Shown: positions 15,746 to 29,011, counted from the first letter of the stretch. The stretch is 64,000 nt of DNA from Enterococcus columbae DSM 7374 = ATCC 51263 (GCF_000406925.1 NZ_KE136347.1:794913-858912), one strand, 5' to 3'. Numbers and translations are program-made. Notes: a model not told the origin generated them from the letters alone.

Positions 15746-17214
15746 TATTCTGCTCCTCCTAAAATAACAGGTTTTTTCGTATGGAAGTCAGTTGCTTGTT
15801 CAAAGGCAGCAGCTGCTTGATACATGGTTTGTTCATCGAAGTGTTTACCGATGATTTGTAAGCCGACTGGTAAGCCTTCGCTAAAGCCACATGGTATAGA
15901 CATCCCTGGTAGACCAGCAAGGTTCACTGGAATGGTTAAAATATCGCTTAAATACATCGTAATTGGATCATTGATATTTTCGCCGATACCATAAGCGACA
16001 GTTGGTGAGGCAGGGCCGATAATTAAATCATAATCTGCAAATACTTGATCAAAGTCTTGCTTGATTAAGGTACGAACTTGTCCTGCTTTTTTGAAGTAGG
16101 CATCGTAGTAACCTGCTGAAAGTGAGAAAGTACCCAGCATGATCCGACGTTTTACCTCTGTACCAAAGCCTTCACTTCTAGAATTTACATAAACATCTTC
16201 AAGATTAGAGATATTTTCTGAACGATAACCGTAGCGGATACCATCAAAACGTTGTAGGTTTGAGCTAGCTTCAGATGAGGCGATAATGTAATAAACAGCT
16301 ACCCCATATTTAGAATGTGGTAAGCTGACCTCTTCTACCGTAGCTCCTAAAGCACGGAAGGTTTCGGCTGCTTTTAAGACTGCTTCTTTGACCCCAGCTT
16401 CAATTCCTTCACCAAGATATTCTTTTGGTAAAGCAATCTTCATGCCTTTCACTGATTGACCGATTTTACTTGCAAAGTCCGGAACCTTCACACCAGCAGA
16501 CGTGCCATCTTTTGGATCATAGCCACTGATAGCATTTAATGCTAAGGCGTTATCCTTCACGTTACGAGTCAATGGGCCAATTTGGTCTAATGAAGAGGCA
16601 AAGGCAATTAAACCAAAACGTGAAACACGACCATAAGTTGGTTTCATCCCCACGATACCGTTGAAGGCTGCTGGTTGGCGAATAGAACCACCTGTATCAG
16701 AGCCTAATGAAACTGGGACTTGACCAGCAGCCACTGCCGCTGCAGAACCACCTGAAGAACCACCTGGTACTTTAGTGAAATCCCATGCATTTTTGGTCTT
16801 TTTGAAGTAAGAGGTTTCGGTACTTCCGCCCATCGCAAATTCATCCATGTTTAATTTACCCACAGGAATCATATCTGCTTGATAGACTTTATCCATAACC
16901 GTTGCATCATAGATTGGCTCAAAGTTATAAAGGATTTTTGAAGCCGCTGTTGTGCGGATATCCTTGGTTACGATATTATCTTTAATCCCGATTGGAATAC
17001 CGGCTAAGACATTGTTTGCATCGATTCCTTTTGCATCAATTCCTTTAGCCACTTCTAAAGCTTTTTCTTCGCTTACAGTAATAAACGCTTCTACTTGATC
17101 ATCTGTTGCCTTAATGCGTGCTAAGGTTTCTTTGGTTAAGTCAGTTGCACTGATTTCTTTAGACACTAATAAGGCGTGTAATTGTTCTAAAGATTGATCA
17201 TATAATTTAGTCAT
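15745..17214 (-). CDS. gatA: Glutamyl-tRNA(Gln) amidotransferase subunit A
   Basis: 489 residues of the amidase-signature family. It releases ammonia from glutamine for GatB. The catalytic Ser-cisSer-Lys set lies in GIKDNIV (Lys), [15 protein letters not shown] and [13 protein letters not shown]. One-base overlaps with gatC upstream and gatB downstream (TAATG in both cases) show a tight operon. Confidence 0.96.
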   Translation of the reverse strand: MTKLYDQSLEQLHALLVSKEISATDLTKETLARIKATDDQVEAFITVSEEKALEVAKGIDAKGIDANNVLAGIPIGIKDNIVTKDIRTTAASKILYNFEPIYDATVMDKVYQADMIPVGKLNMDEFAMGGSTETSYFKKTKNAWDFTKVPGGSSGGSAAAVAAGQVPVSLGSDTGGSIRQPAAFNGIVGMKPTYGRVSRFGLIAFASSLDQIGPLTRNVKDNALALNAISGYDPKDGTSAGVKVPDFASKIGQSVKGMKIALPKEYLGEGIEAGVKEAVLKAAETFRALGATVEEVSLPHSKYGVAVYYIIASSEASSNLQRFDGIRYGYRSENISNLEDVYVNSRSEGFGTEVKRRIMLGTFSLSAGYYDAYFKKAGQVRTLIKQDFDQVFADYDLIIGPASPTVAYGIGENINDPITMYLSDILTIPVNLAGLPGMSIPCGFSEGLPVGLQIIGKHFDEQTMYQAAAAFEQATDFHTKKPVILGGAE

Positions 17215-17519
17215 TATGCGCCAGCCTCCCCATTATCAATAATTGCTGGTACCTTGATAAATCCATTTTCAGATTCTGGTACATTCTTTAATAATTCATT
17301 ACGGTCAAAACCAGCTTGTGCCTTGTCTTCACGTAAGACATTGATACTTTCCACCACGTTAGAAGTAAATGGAACACCTGTTGTATCAACTTCTTCTAAT
17401 AATTCAACCATATCAATAATTTTTCCTAATTGAGTGGTAAATTCATGCAATTCTGCTTCTGGAAAGGATAATTTCGCTAATTTTGCGACATGCTTTACCT
17501 GTTGTTCACTAATTGCCAT
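17214..17519 (-). CDS. gatC: Glutamyl-tRNA(Gln) amidotransferase subunit C
   Basis: 101 residues, the small belt subunit that holds GatA and GatB together. The typical [15 protein letters not shown] start and LREDKAQAG segment are present. The frame is open seven codons further, but AAGGAGG five bases before the ATG at 17519 fixes the start. It leads the gatCAB genes. Confidence 0.94.
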   Translation of the reverse strand: MAISEQQVKHVAKLAKLSFPEAELHEFTTQLGKIIDMVELLEEVDTTGVPFTSNVVESINVLREDKAQAGFDRNELLKNVPESENGFIKVPAIIDNGEAGA

Positions 17520-17674
17520 AAGCTCCTCCTTATTTTTCACGTATGCTCATACTTTTCACTGTTGTATTGTAACATTTTATTGAAAATCATCAAAGATAAT
17601 TCAGAAATCTTTTTTAAATTTCATAAAAAAAATCAACTTTTGCCAAATGAAATGAAGGGAAAAACGTTTTTTTA

Positions 17675-19711
<2,037 letters not shown>

Positions 19712-19714
19712 TTA

Positions 19715-22081
19715 TTAGATTTTTTCAATTGGGGCAAAGCTAGCTAACAAGCGTTTGATGCCTTGACCGTTAAATGCTACGTCTAATTCCACCGAATCCT
19801 TGGCACCACTGACTTTAACGATGGTTCCTACGCCCCATTTTTTATGGTTCACCTTGTCACCTACTTGCCAATTGCTACTAGCACTAGACTGATTCGTTGG
19901 TGCATTATTGGCCATTAAACGTGAGAAACGATGGTTTTCTCTAGCATTGGCCGCTGATTTGGCGGGATTGCCTTTGGTCTGTGCATAAGCGTTGTTTTGT
20001 GTATAAGCTGTGCCTTTAGACTTTCTGGCCATAAAATCAGCTGCTGATAAGCCTTGGCCTAAATTTTGCGCAAATGAAGGTGACGTGCTTTCTGTTTGTA
20101 ATTGACGTTTGGCAAAGGTCCCAATTGGTTCAATTAACTGCTCATCAATCTCTTCAATAAAACGCGATGGCTTATTATACTGTGTACGTCCATAAATGGT
20201 TCTTGAAAACGCATTGGTTAAAAAGAGCTGTTCTTCTGCTCTAGTAATCCCTACATAAGCTAAACGTCGCTCTTCTTCTAGCTCAGCTTCTTCTTGTAAC
20301 GCTCGTGAAATAGGGAAAATATTTTCTTCTAAGCCAATTAAAAAGACCGTTGGAAACTCTAAGCCCTTAGCAGCATGCAGCGTCATCAAGGTGACTTGGG
20401 TGCTCGCTTCTTCGTAACTATCGACATCTGAAACTAAAGCCAAGTCATTTAAAAAGAGACTTAATTTTTCGCTAGCCTCTGCTTCAGCATACTCTGCTTG
20501 GGTTACGAACTGCTCATCGAAGGCTTTGGTTACCGTTAAGAATTCTTGCAGGTTTTCAATTCTAGCATTGGCTTCAATGGTATTTTCTGCCTTCAAACTA
20601 TCTAAATATCCTGTCTTTGCTAATACCTCTTCAGTTAGTTCGGTCAAGGTTAAAAACTCCTGCATCGTAGCAAAATCTTCAATCTGCTGACCAAAAGAGG
20701 CAAGCTCTTTGCTGGCTTTTGCTGAAACACTAGATAAAGCAACATTGGCACAGGCTTCTAATAAAGAAAAACCATGTAAATTCGCAAAGTCACGTAAGCG
20801 TTCAACCGATGTTGCGCCAATGCCTCGTTTAGGTACATTCACAATCCGTTCAAAGCTAATCGAATCTTTAGGATTGGCGATAATGGTCAAATAGGCCAAA
20901 ATATCACGAATTTCCTTGCGATCATAGAACTTTTGGCCGCCGACCATTTTATAAGGAATATTTGATTTTAACAGCATTTCTTCAATAACCCGCGATTGTG
21001 CATTGGTCCGATAAAGAATGGCAAAATCGCCATAATTTTTCTGCTTTTGCTCTATTTGATCTAAAATCTGACTAACGATAAAGCGTGCTTCTTGCCGTTC
21101 ATCATCCCCACGATAATAACTAATCTTCTCACCGGTGGCATTTTCAGTCCACAGCGCTTTTTTCTTCCGATTGATGTTATTTTCAATCACTTGATTGGCT
21201 GCTTGTAAAATATTTTTAGTCGAACGATAATTTTGCTCAAGTAAAATCACTTGTGCTTGTGGATAGTCTTTTTCAAAATCCAAAATATTTTGCATATCTG
21301 CTCCACGCCAGCCATAAATACTTTGGTCCGCATCCCCAACGACACAAATATTTTGAAATCCCTTGGCTAACAGCTGCACTAACAGGTATTGTGCATGGTT
21401 GGTATCTTGATACTCATCCACATGAATATATTGAAATTTATTTTGGTAGTATTGCAATACTTCTGGCACTTGTCTGAATAATTCAATGGTATTCATAATC
21501 AAATCGTCAAAGTCCATACATTGATTTTGACGCAATTCACTTTGATAGCGCTGATAACACTTGGCTACAATCTCTTCATAATAATTGCCCGCTAATTGGC
21601 TATAATCATCGGCCGTTTGCATCGCATTTTTCGCATTGGAGATAGCGGATAGTATCCCTCTGGCTTCGTATTTTTTCGGATCTAGATTCAGCTCTTTGAT
21701 AATCCGCTTCAATAAACTAATCTGCTCAGAGCTATCTAAAATCGTGAAATTACGCGTATAGCCGATCGCTTCGACCTCGCGTCTTAAAATCCGTACGCAC
21801 ATCGAGTGAAAAGTCGACACCCACACTGCCTCTGCCTTATCGCCAAGCAATTGCGCAACCCGCTCTTTCATCTCTCTGGCAGCTTTATTCGTAAACGTAA
21901 TCGCTAAAATATTCCACGGATTTACCCCACACTCTTCGATTAAATAGGCAACCCGGTGAGTCAACACTCTCGTCTTCCCACTTCCAGCACCTGCCATTAA
22001 TAAAAGCGGACCTTGAGTAGTTTCCACCGCTTCTTTTTGACGTGGATTCATCCCTTGAATTAAGCGTTCTTTAAAAGACAT
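19715..22081 (-). CDS. pcrA: ATP-dependent DNA helicase PcrA
   Basis: 788 residues, superfamily 1A helicase. Visible motifs are [10 protein letters not shown] (Walker A), [19 protein letters not shown] (Walker B), [32 protein letters not shown] and GITRAEEQL. The C-terminal Tudor-like domain ([18 protein letters not shown]) binds RNA polymerase in this family. The frame is open 21 codons upstream, but AAGGAAG spaced seven bases before the ATG at 22081 decides the start. A LexA-like box lies about 100 bases upstream. Confidence 0.95.
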   Translation of the reverse strand: MSFKERLIQGMNPRQKEAVETTQGPLLLMAGAGSGKTRVLTHRVAYLIEECGVNPWNILAITFTNKAAREMKERVAQLLGDKAEAVWVSTFHSMCVRILRREVEAIGYTRNFTILDSSEQISLLKRIIKELNLDPKKYEARGILSAISNAKNAMQTADDYSQLAGNYYEEIVAKCYQRYQSELRQNQCMDFDDLIMNTIELFRQVPEVLQYYQNKFQYIHVDEYQDTNHAQYLLVQLLAKGFQNICVVGDADQSIYGWRGADMQNILDFEKDYPQAQVILLEQNYRSTKNILQAANQVIENNINRKKKALWTENATGEKISYYRGDDERQEARFIVSQILDQIEQKQKNYGDFAILYRTNAQSRVIEEMLLKSNIPYKMVGGQKFYDRKEIRDILAYLTIIANPKDSISFERIVNVPKRGIGATSVERLRDFANLHGFSLLEACANVALSSVSAKASKELASFGQQIEDFATMQEFLTLTELTEEVLAKTGYLDSLKAENTIEANARIENLQEFLTVTKAFDEQFVTQAEYAEAEASEKLSLFLNDLALVSDVDSYEEASTQVTLMTLHAAKGLEFPTVFLIGLEENIFPISRALQEEAELEEERRLAYVGITRAEEQLFLTNAFSRTIYGRTQYNKPSRFIEEIDEQLIEPIGTFAKRQLQTESTSPSFAQNLGQGLSAADFMARKSKGTAYTQNNAYAQTKGNPAKSAANARENHRFSRLMANNAPTNQSSASSNWQVGDKVNHKKWGVGTIVKVSGAKDSVELDVAFNGQGIKRLLASFAPIEKI

Positions 22082-22180
22082 GTAAAATCTTCCTTTTAAT
22101 TCAAATTTAGGTTCATAGCACCTAGCAGCTTGGCATCGAAACAACGCTCAATGCCTCATTCAATCTTTTCAATTATACCA

Positions 22181-22194
22181 CGAATATATGTTCT
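22181..22194 (-). promoter_or_regulatory. Likely LexA (SOS) box of the pcrA operon
   Basis: CGAATATATGTTCT differs at two positions from the Gram-positive LexA consensus CGAACATATGTTCG. It lies about 100 bases upstream of pcrA, which is under LexA control in Bacillus. The rest of 22082-22415 holds promoters only; no gene was seen. Confidence 0.6.
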
Positions 22195-22415
22195 GTTCAT
22201 AGAAAAAAGGAAAAAAGGAGACGGAAACTGCCATTCATACTTAAAAAATGAGCAATCGCAAGCCAAGAAATTATTTACGTAGATTGCCTACTAATAGTAA
22301 CTAAATTATTCATTGATAAAATAAAATAATGCTATTTTTATTAATAACTAATCTTGTATGAAAATATGCTCAAATGTTAAAATAGATATTGTCAATGACA
22401 AAGGAGGACAACACA

Positions 22416-23228
22416 ATGAAGAAGTTTTTGAAATATGTATTATTATTAGGGATTGTATTAAGTATGATTGCAGGATGCACAAATAAAGAGAAAGAAAAAG
22501 CTACGCAGAGTTTTAATCACACTGTTACACAAATCAAACAAAATAATAAAAAATTAAAAGAAAGTATCGCGGATGTACAAGAAACAATTAGTTCAAAGAA
22601 AAAACCACTGGATCCAAATACTTTAACTGCTGCTACTACCGCGATTACTAAAGCGCGTGTAAAAATTGTAAAAATTCCAAATATACCTTCAAAAACTGAA
22701 GAAATTAAAACAACTACCAAAAAACTAAATTCAAAACTAGATATTACAACTTGTTTATCAGATTTACAAAATTCACATACTAATTTGCAAAATAGCATTA
22801 AACAATTAACTCAAGTAACCAATCCATCTGAAGCTTTTGTTGTAGAACGATTAACTGGACTACCTAATATCACAGGTATGGAAGCTGTCACTGAGGGAAA
22901 TGACCCCAATGGCAATCTTAATAAACAAGGTGGTTATACATCAACTGTTTATTTTTCTTCTGATTTGGTAAATCAAGAGGATGTATTTGGATCAACGATT
23001 GTTGACAAAGGAACAGAAGCTGGTGGTGCTATAGAAGTCTATCGCACAGAAAAAGATGCTCAAAAAAGAGAAACTTATTTAGCTGCTTTTGATGGAGCAG
23101 GACCTTTCAATAGTGGTTCACATAAAGTTCTTGGAACAATTGTTATACGTACCTCTGATAAATTAGCTGCCTCTCAACAAAAAACATTAGAACAAAATAT
23201 CACAAACAGTTTTATTACCTTAAAATAG
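22416..23228 (+). CDS. Lipoprotein, hypothetical
   Basis: About 270 residues. It has a signal peptide with lipobox IAGC at about 19-22, then a Lys/Thr-rich helical region (about 30-150) that may form a coiled coil. A C-terminal domain follows with LTGLPNITGMEAVTEGND, YFSSDLVNQEDVFG and a terminal TNSFITLK. AAGGAGG precedes the ATG at 22416; the open frame starts nine codons earlier without a ribosome site. It is a single gene with its own terminator. Its function is unknown. Confidence 0.8.
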   Translation: MKKFLKYVLLLGIVLSMIAGCTNKEKEKATQSFNHTVTQIKQNNKKLKESIADVQETISSKKKPLDPNTLTAATTAITKARVKIVKIPNIPSKTEEIKTTTKKLNSKLDITTCLSDLQNSHTNLQNSIKQLTQVTNPSEAFVVERLTGLPNITGMEAVTEGNDPNGNLNKQGGYTSTVYFSSDLVNQEDVFGSTIVDKGTEAGGAIEVYRTEKDAQKRETYLAAFDGAGPFNSGSHKVLGTIVIRTSDKLAASQQKTLEQNITNSFITLK

Positions 23229-23234
23229 ACCAAA

Positions 23235-23282
23235 TTCCTCACACCAATCCATACTAAAATTGGTGTGAGGAATGATTTTTTA
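23235..23282. terminator. Strong bidirectional terminator
   Basis: ATTCCTCACACCAAT (23235-23249) and ATTGGTGTGAGGAAT (23260-23274) form a perfect 15-base-pair stem followed by GATTTTTTATA. It ends the lipoprotein gene and also serves the convergent GIY-YIG gene. Confidence 0.9.
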
Positions 23283-25046
23283 TATAGAGTTTGTTCTTAA
23301 TTTTTGCATTTCCAATAATTTTTCTTGTAACGCAGGATCAACGGCATATAAATACAAACCATTGACACCTCTAGTTAGTAAAACATTTAATTCATTTTTC
23401 AGTAAGGTATCAGACAGATAAACCTTCTCTCCATTTTTAAGTTCTCTTCGTTGAGTTGCTTTTTTATTTTTACTAGCCTCACGGTCAAAAACAATTTTAC
23501 CATCGCGATATTTTACTGACGGACCAATAATTACGCCAGCATAGTTCAAATCAAACCCCTGAATAGTAAAGGTTGAGCCAACTTCATCGATTGTTTGCTC
23601 TTGCTCCGCCCATGCCAAGGATCGATTACGTCGCTTTTGGGCTGCGCTTGTTGGCAATTGTAAATTCCATGGCAAATGAAAATCACCTACAGATACATTC
23701 CAATATGCACCATCTTTTGGTTTCTTTTTATCAATATAATCCCAATCAAAGGTCGCTAACATTCGTGACAAACCATATTCTTGATTCTCTGCTTTAGACT
23801 TGATTGCCGCAAACATCTCTGCTGGATTATTAAATATTCGCAAATCATAATTTTCATCGTTAGGTATTGGCAATATTTCACGATTATCTGTAAACTGACG
23901 AATCCAATTGACCGTTTCGGCACTTGCATTAATCCTCATTTGATTTTTTAATTCAATGTAACGATTATTTTGGATAGCATCATGCTTTAAATAGGCTAAA
24001 TCCTTACTTTCCCAATGTTGCTCACGAGATAAGATTTGATTTTCATCAAAAACTACAACGACAATACGCGCACGCTGTAAAATATCAAATAATTGGTTTT
24101 TACCACGATAAGCCTGCTTACCTTGCGTCCATAATAGATGGGCTTCATCAATAACCACGACATCAACAGGATGATCTATCGGAGTACGATCAATAAATCT
24201 TGTTGGTTTAGACACTATAGGGATATCCTCATCCAGCGAGTAGCCCAATTTTTTTACAATTTGTTCATAAACCTTTAATTGCTGATCATGGTTTACCAAT
24301 AAATGAATACTTCGGTCAGTAAATAATGGATATTCTTCTTGTGCAGACAGCTCAAGTAAATCACAAAACAGGCTACTCATTAATACTGTTTTACCCGTTC
24401 CAGCTTGACCATTAACTAAAATCAACTGACCTATACTGTCTTTAGTAAGCGCAGATTCTATTTTTTGAATGATTAAATCTTTTGCTGCAAGCTGCTCTTG
24501 GGTTAACTTATGAAATGGCGAAGCTTTAAAAATTGCTGAATCTTTAATCACTCGCTCTAAAGGAAATAACTCTTTATTTTTTTGACGTAATTTTCGCCAT
24601 ATTTTGGAAAAAATTGGTTCTAATTCTTCTGATGTATAATAGTCACTTTGTGGATTCGTTCGACGATTATAAACATGTTTAATTCCTTCAACACTAGATA
24701 AGAAATGCATTAAGCGATTCTCAATATCTAATGTAAGTGATTTATTAAAATGCTTGTGACCAATTACATACATTTGAGAAGTTTGAGAATGCTTTAAGGC
24801 ATACCAATCTTCACGAATTTGGTCATCTGTTTTTAGATGTTCTAATGTGCGACGGACAATATCATTAGTTTCACCAACGTAAACAGTATAACTTTGTCTT
24901 TCATCTTTATCATTGACAATATAAACAGTAGGATAATTCAATAAATATTTACTATCTTTGTTGGGAGCAAAATGCTCTTTAAATTCTTTTAGCGCTTCTT
25001 CATTATAAGCTAGGTTATATACAATAGGTGATTCTACTTCAACCAA
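23280..25046 (-). CDS. GIY-YIG nuclease fused to DUF2075 P-loop ATPase
   Basis: 588 residues. Residues about 35-130 form a GIY-YIG type domain (YTVYVGETNDIVRRTLEHL). From about 190 a DUF2075/helicase-like ATPase begins, with LVNGQAGTGKTVLMSSL (Walker A), VVVIDEAHLLW (Walker B), VFDENQILS and QMRIN, ending in FTIQGFDLNYAGVIIGP and LLTRGVNGLYLY. It probably acts on nucleic acids; defence or repair roles are possible but not shown. The TTG start at 25046 has AGAGGTG at good spacing. It stands alone between the lipoprotein and fruR. Confidence 0.8.
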   Translation of the reverse strand: MVEVESPIVYNLAYNEEALKEFKEHFAPNKDSKYLLNYPTVYIVNDKDERQSYTVYVGETNDIVRRTLEHLKTDDQIREDWYALKHSQTSQMYVIGHKHFNKSLTLDIENRLMHFLSSVEGIKHVYNRRTNPQSDYYTSEELEPIFSKIWRKLRQKNKELFPLERVIKDSAIFKASPFHKLTQEQLAAKDLIIQKIESALTKDSIGQLILVNGQAGTGKTVLMSSLFCDLLELSAQEEYPLFTDRSIHLLVNHDQQLKVYEQIVKKLGYSLDEDIPIVSKPTRFIDRTPIDHPVDVVVIDEAHLLWTQGKQAYRGKNQLFDILQRARIVVVVFDENQILSREQHWESKDLAYLKHDAIQNNRYIELKNQMRINASAETVNWIRQFTDNREILPIPNDENYDLRIFNNPAEMFAAIKSKAENQEYGLSRMLATFDWDYIDKKKPKDGAYWNVSVGDFHLPWNLQLPTSAAQKRRNRSLAWAEQEQTIDEVGSTFTIQGFDLNYAGVIIGPSVKYRDGKIVFDREASKNKKATQRRELKNGEKVYLSDTLLKNELNVLLTRGVNGLYLYAVDPALQEKLLEMQKLRTNSI

Positions 25047-25228
25047 AACAATTCACCTCTATATTAAATTTATCTTCCTATTATTTTATGAATTCAATTA
25101 TACCTTGAAATAGCTATAAAAACCATATTGCTTTGATTTAAATATTATCGTAAAAACAAACACCTAACTTTCTTCTCTAATTCCCCTTTTTCTGCTCACT
25201 TCCTCTCATTTATGACCGAATTTGAATG

Positions 25229-25281
25229 TTTTCTGACAGTTAAGCGATTTATTTTTGAATTATTTTGAAGTTTTTTGACAG
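25229..25281 (+). promoter_or_regulatory. Possible FruR operator repeats
   Basis: TTTTCTGACAG at 25229-25239 and TTTTTTGACAG at 25271-25281 are near-identical and 42 bases apart, about four helical turns, upstream of fruR. The second contains a TTGACA -35-like box. Binding by the DeoR-type FruR is an inference. The remainder of 25047-25340 holds nothing else I can support. Confidence 0.35.
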
Positions 25282-25340
25282 AAACTGATTGATTTATGAT
25301 TTTCGATATGATACTATACATTCGTGGGAGGTGATTGTAA

Positions 25341-26090
25341 ATGCTTACAGATGAAAGACACCAACGAATTTTAGCTAGTTTGGAAGAAAATGACATCATC
25401 ACTATTGCTGAATTACTTGATCCATTGGAAGCCTCTGAATCAACTATTCGTCGTGATTTACAACATTTGGAGAATCAAGGTCTTTTAATTCGTATCCATG
25501 GTGGTGCCAAGAAAAAACAACAGCTAAACTTCGAAGCCAACATGTCTGAGAAGCAAGGGAAACATCACGAAGAAAAATTATTAATTGGTAAGTATGCTGC
25601 TGAGTTGATCAAACCCAATGATGTCGTTTATATCGATGCGGGAACTTCGACAATGGCGATGATTCCTTTTATCGATGCAAATCTAAATATCAAGGTGGTC
25701 ACCAATTCAGTCAAACACGCCGCTTTATTAGTGGAAAAAGAGATTGATACAGTCATTCTCGGTGGCTCGATTAAGTTATCAACCAATGCGATTACTGGTT
25801 TTTCTACTGCGCAACAATTGCAGCAGTTTCGGTTTAACAAGGCTTTTATGGGGATGAATGGTGCGCATTTAGAAAACGGCTTTACAACACCTGATCCTGA
25901 AGAAGCAATGATTAAAAAACTGGCAATTGCACAAAGTCAAATGGTCTTTGCCCTACTCGATGCGTCGAAATTACAACAAACGGCTTTTACCCATGTCGCT
26001 GATTTATCACAAGCTGAAATTATTACTAGCAAATGTCCAAAAGACTTGTTAAAAAAATTGCAGTTGCAAACTAGAATTACGGAGGTTTAA
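25341..26090 (+). CDS. fruR: DeoR-family fructose operon repressor
   Basis: 249 residues. The N-terminal DeoR helix-turn-helix (RHQRILASLEENDIITIAELL, then SESTIRRDLQHLENQGLLIRIHGGAKK) is followed by the sugar-phosphate sensor domain with DAGTSTM and VTNSVKHA. It probably releases DNA on binding fructose 1-phosphate, judging from fruK and fruA directly behind it. GGGAGGTG precedes the ATG. The gap to fruK is eight bases. Confidence 0.92.
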   Translation: MLTDERHQRILASLEENDIITIAELLDPLEASESTIRRDLQHLENQGLLIRIHGGAKKKQQLNFEANMSEKQGKHHEEKLLIGKYAAELIKPNDVVYIDAGTSTMAMIPFIDANLNIKVVTNSVKHAALLVEKEIDTVILGGSIKLSTNAITGFSTAQQLQQFRFNKAFMGMNGAHLENGFTTPDPEEAMIKKLAIAQSQMVFALLDASKLQQTAFTHVADLSQAEIITSKCPKDLLKKLQLQTRITEV

Positions 26091-26098
26091 TTTTAATC

Positions 26099-27010
26099 AT
26101 GATTTATACTATGACTTTAAATCCATCAATTGACTACATCGTTCATGTGGATGAATTAACGATTGGTAGTGTTAATCGAATGTCACATGATGCCAAATTC
26201 CCTGGTGGTAAAGGAATCAACGTTTCTCGTATTTTAAAACGTGTCGATGCCTCTTCTACTGCTTTAGGCTTTATTGGTGGTTTTACAGGTAAGTTTATCG
26301 AGGATCATTTGAAGGCAGAAGCAATTGATACCCAATTTACAGCTATTCAATCTGATACTCGTATTAATATTAAATTGAAAGCAGGTGAAGAAACCGAAAT
26401 CAACGGTCAAGGCCCTACTCTTTCTGATGATGAAATCAATCAATTGAAGGCTTCATTAAATCAAGTGAAGGCTGGCGATATCGTTGTTTTAGCTGGTAGC
26501 TTACCAGCAGGACTTTCTCAAGGTTTTTATCAAGAACTCATTGAGATTATCAAAGACAAAGGTGCGGATTTCGTCATTGACACAACCGGTAAAGATTTAT
26601 TAGCTGCTCTACCAAAACAACCATTATTAGTAAAACCGAATAATCATGAGTTAGCGGATCTTTATCAAACAAGCTTTGCATCGATTGCAGATATCTTGCC
26701 TTATGGCCAAAAAATGTTAGCTGACGGCGCGAAAAATGTCATCATTTCGATGGCTGGCGATGGCGCATTATTATTTACTGAATCAGGCATTTATCAATCT
26801 AATGTATTAAAACGTGAGCTAAAAAATTCTGTCGGTGCTGGAGATTCAATGATTGCTGGGTTTATCGGTCATTATGCCAAAACCAACGATCCAATTGAAG
26901 CCTTCAAATGGGGGGTTGCTTGTGGTAGTGCGACTGCCTTTTCTGATGATTTAGCAACAAAAGCATTTATTCAAGAACTATTGCCTGAAGTTGTTATAAC
27001 AAAATTATAA
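26099..27010 (+). CDS. fruK: 1-phosphofructokinase
   Basis: 303 residues of the PfkB/ribokinase family. It converts fructose 1-phosphate to fructose 1,6-bisphosphate. The family landmarks TLNPSIDYIV, GGKGINVSRIL and the C-terminal SVGAGDSMIAGFIGH with the catalytic Asp are present. The start overlaps no gene but lies eight bases after fruR, with GGAGG in the fruR end. The operon order fruR-fruK-fruA is standard. Confidence 0.95.
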   Translation: MIYTMTLNPSIDYIVHVDELTIGSVNRMSHDAKFPGGKGINVSRILKRVDASSTALGFIGGFTGKFIEDHLKAEAIDTQFTAIQSDTRINIKLKAGEETEINGQGPTLSDDEINQLKASLNQVKAGDIVVLAGSLPAGLSQGFYQELIEIIKDKGADFVIDTTGKDLLAALPKQPLLVKPNNHELADLYQTSFASIADILPYGQKMLADGAKNVIISMAGDGALLFTESGIYQSNVLKRELKNSVGAGDSMIAGFIGHYAKTNDPIEAFKWGVACGSATAFSDDLATKAFIQELLPEVVITKL

Positions 27011-27055
27011 AAAAGAATGATGGAAAAAAATTACGGAAAACTAAGGAGGATAAAG

Positions 27056-29011
27056 ATGAATATCACTGATTTATTAATCAAAGATGCGATGATTATGGAT
27101 TTAAAAGCAACTGATAAAAAAGCTGCGATTGATGAAATGGTCAATAAATTATATCAAGCTGGACGCATCTCAGACGTACAAGTTTTCAAAGATGGTATTT
27201 TAGCTCGTGAAGCACAAACTTCTACTGGCTTAGGCGATGGTGTAGCCATGCCTCACGCCAAAAATGCAGCAGTTAAAGAAGCAACGGTTTTATTTGCTAA
27301 AAGTACAAATGGTGTTGATTATGAAGCCTTAGATGGTCAACCTACTTACCTATTCTTCATGATTGCAGCTCCAGAAGGCGCAAATGACACCCATTTACAA
27401 GCCTTGGCTGCTTTATCTCGTAAATTAATCGATGCAGATTTTGTCGGTAAATTAAAAGCGGCTAATACGCCAGATGAAGTCCATGCATTATTTGCTGAAG
27501 CTGAAGAAGACACACCTAAGGAAGTGACAAATATGCCAAAAGATCGTCCATTTATCGTTGCTGTTACTGCTTGTCCTACTGGTATTGCTCACACTTACAT
27601 GGCTGAAGATGCTTTGAAAAAAGCGGCTAGCGAAATGGGTGTAGATATTAAAGTCGAAACCAATGGCGCTTCTGGAGTAGCCAATCGTTTGACTGCTGAT
27701 GAAATCAAACGTGCCAAAGGAGTTATCATCGCTGCAGATAAGTCAGTTGAAATGCCGCGCTTCAGTGGTAAACCATTACTTTCTCGTCCAGTTGCTGACG
27801 GCATTAAAAAATCACATGATTTAATCCAAACAATTTTAGATGGTAAAGCGGAAGTTTATGTTGGTAAATCAGAAACAACACAAGCTGATGCAGCTAGCCA
27901 AGAAAAATCAGGTCTTGGCAGTGCCTTTTATAAACACTTGATGGCTGGGGTATCACAAATGTTACCTTTCGTTATCGGTGGCGGGATTATGATTGCCATT
28001 GCCTTTTTAATTGATAACTTTATGGGTGTGCCAAAAGATCAATTATCAAGCTTAGGTTCCTATCATGAAATGGCTGCGCTATTTAAGAGTATCGGTGGCG
28101 TCGCATTTGGCTTCATGTTACCAATCTTAGCTGGATATATCGCTTATTCTATCGCTGAAAAACCAGGTTTAGTAGCTGGTTTCGTTGCTGGTTCTATCGC
28201 TTCTAGCGGTTTAGCTTGGGGTAAAGTGCCATTTGCTGCTGGTGGTGAAAAAACGCTTGCTTTAGCTGGGGTGCCTTCTGGTTTCCTTGGTGCTTTAGTT
28301 GGTGGTTTCCTAGCTGGTGGTGTAATCTTACTACTTAGAAAATTATTAGCGGGTCTACCTCGTTCATTAGAAGGAATCAAATCAATCTTACTTTATCCAT
28401 TACTTGGTGTATTGTTAACTGGTTTCTTAATGTTGTTTGTTAACATTCCTATGGCTGCTATCAATACTGGCTTAAACAACTTCTTACAAGGTCTATCTGG
28501 TAGCTCTGCTGTCTTACTAGGTTTAATCTTAGGTGCAATGATGGCTATTGATATGGGTGGTCCTTTCAACAAGGCTGCTTATGTATTTGGTACAGGTACT
28601 TTAGCTGCTTCAGTTGCAACTGGTGGTTCTGTAGTAATGGCATCTGTAATGGCTGGTGGGATGGTTCCTCCAATCGCAGTATTTGTTGCTACTTTATTAT
28701 TCAAAGATAAATTTACTCAAGAAGAACGCGAATCTGGTTTAACAAACATTATCATGGGCTTATCCTTCATTACTGAAGGTGCGATTCCATTTGCAGCTTC
28801 TGACCCTGCTCGTGCAATTCCAAGCTTCATGGTTGGTTCAGGTATCGCTGGTGCGCTAGTTGGTTTAATGGGAATCAAATTAATGGCACCACACGGAGGT
28901 ATTTTCGTTATCTTGTTAGTTTCAAACCCATTATTATACTTAGCTTTCATCTTCATCGGTGCAATCGTTTCTGGCGTATTGTTCGGTGCGTTGAAAAAGA
29001 AAGTTGCTTAA
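27056..29011 (+). CDS. fruA: PTS fructose transporter subunit IIABC
   Basis: 651 residues. The IIA domain (1-150) carries the phosphorylated His in AMPHAKN. The IIB domain (about 165-265) opens with VTACPTGIAHTYMA and its active Cys. The IIC domain (about 300-650) has some nine hydrophobic segments. It imports fructose as fructose 1-phosphate for FruK. I chose ATG 27056 because CTAAGGAGG stands seven bases before it; the frame is open 13 codons earlier. Confidence 0.95.
   Translation: MNITDLLIKDAMIMDLKATDKKAAIDEMVNKLYQAGRISDVQVFKDGILAREAQTSTGLGDGVAMPHAKNAAVKEATVLFAKSTNGVDYEALDGQPTYLFFMIAAPEGANDTHLQALAALSRKLIDADFVGKLKAANTPDEVHALFAEAEEDTPKEVTNMPKDRPFIVAVTACPTGIAHTYMAEDALKKAASEMGVDIKVETNGASGVANRLTADEIKRAKGVIIAADKSVEMPRFSGKPLLSRPVADGIKKSHDLIQTILDGKAEVYVGKSETTQADAASQEKSGLGSAFYKHLMAGVSQMLPFVIGGGIMIAIAFLIDNFMGVPKDQLSSLGSYHEMAALFKSIGGVAFGFMLPILAGYIAYSIAEKPGLVAGFVAGSIASSGLAWGKVPFAAGGEKTLALAGVPSGFLGALVGGFLAGGVILLLRKLLAGLPRSLEGIKSILLYPLLGVLLTGFLMLFVNIPMAAINTGLNNFLQGLSGSSAVLLGLILGAMMAIDMGGPFNKAAYVFGTGTLAASVATGGSVVMASVMAGGMVPPIAVFVATLLFKDKFTQEERESGLTNIIMGLSFITEGAIPFAASDPARAIPSFMVGSGIAGALVGLMGIKLMAPHGGIFVILLVSNPLLYLAFIFIGAIVSGVLFGALKKKVA

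Noticed and set aside
22082-22144. N-terminal extension of PcrA
   Set aside because: The extra 21 residues lack a ribosome site, while AAGGAAG fits the internal ATG and family proteins start there.
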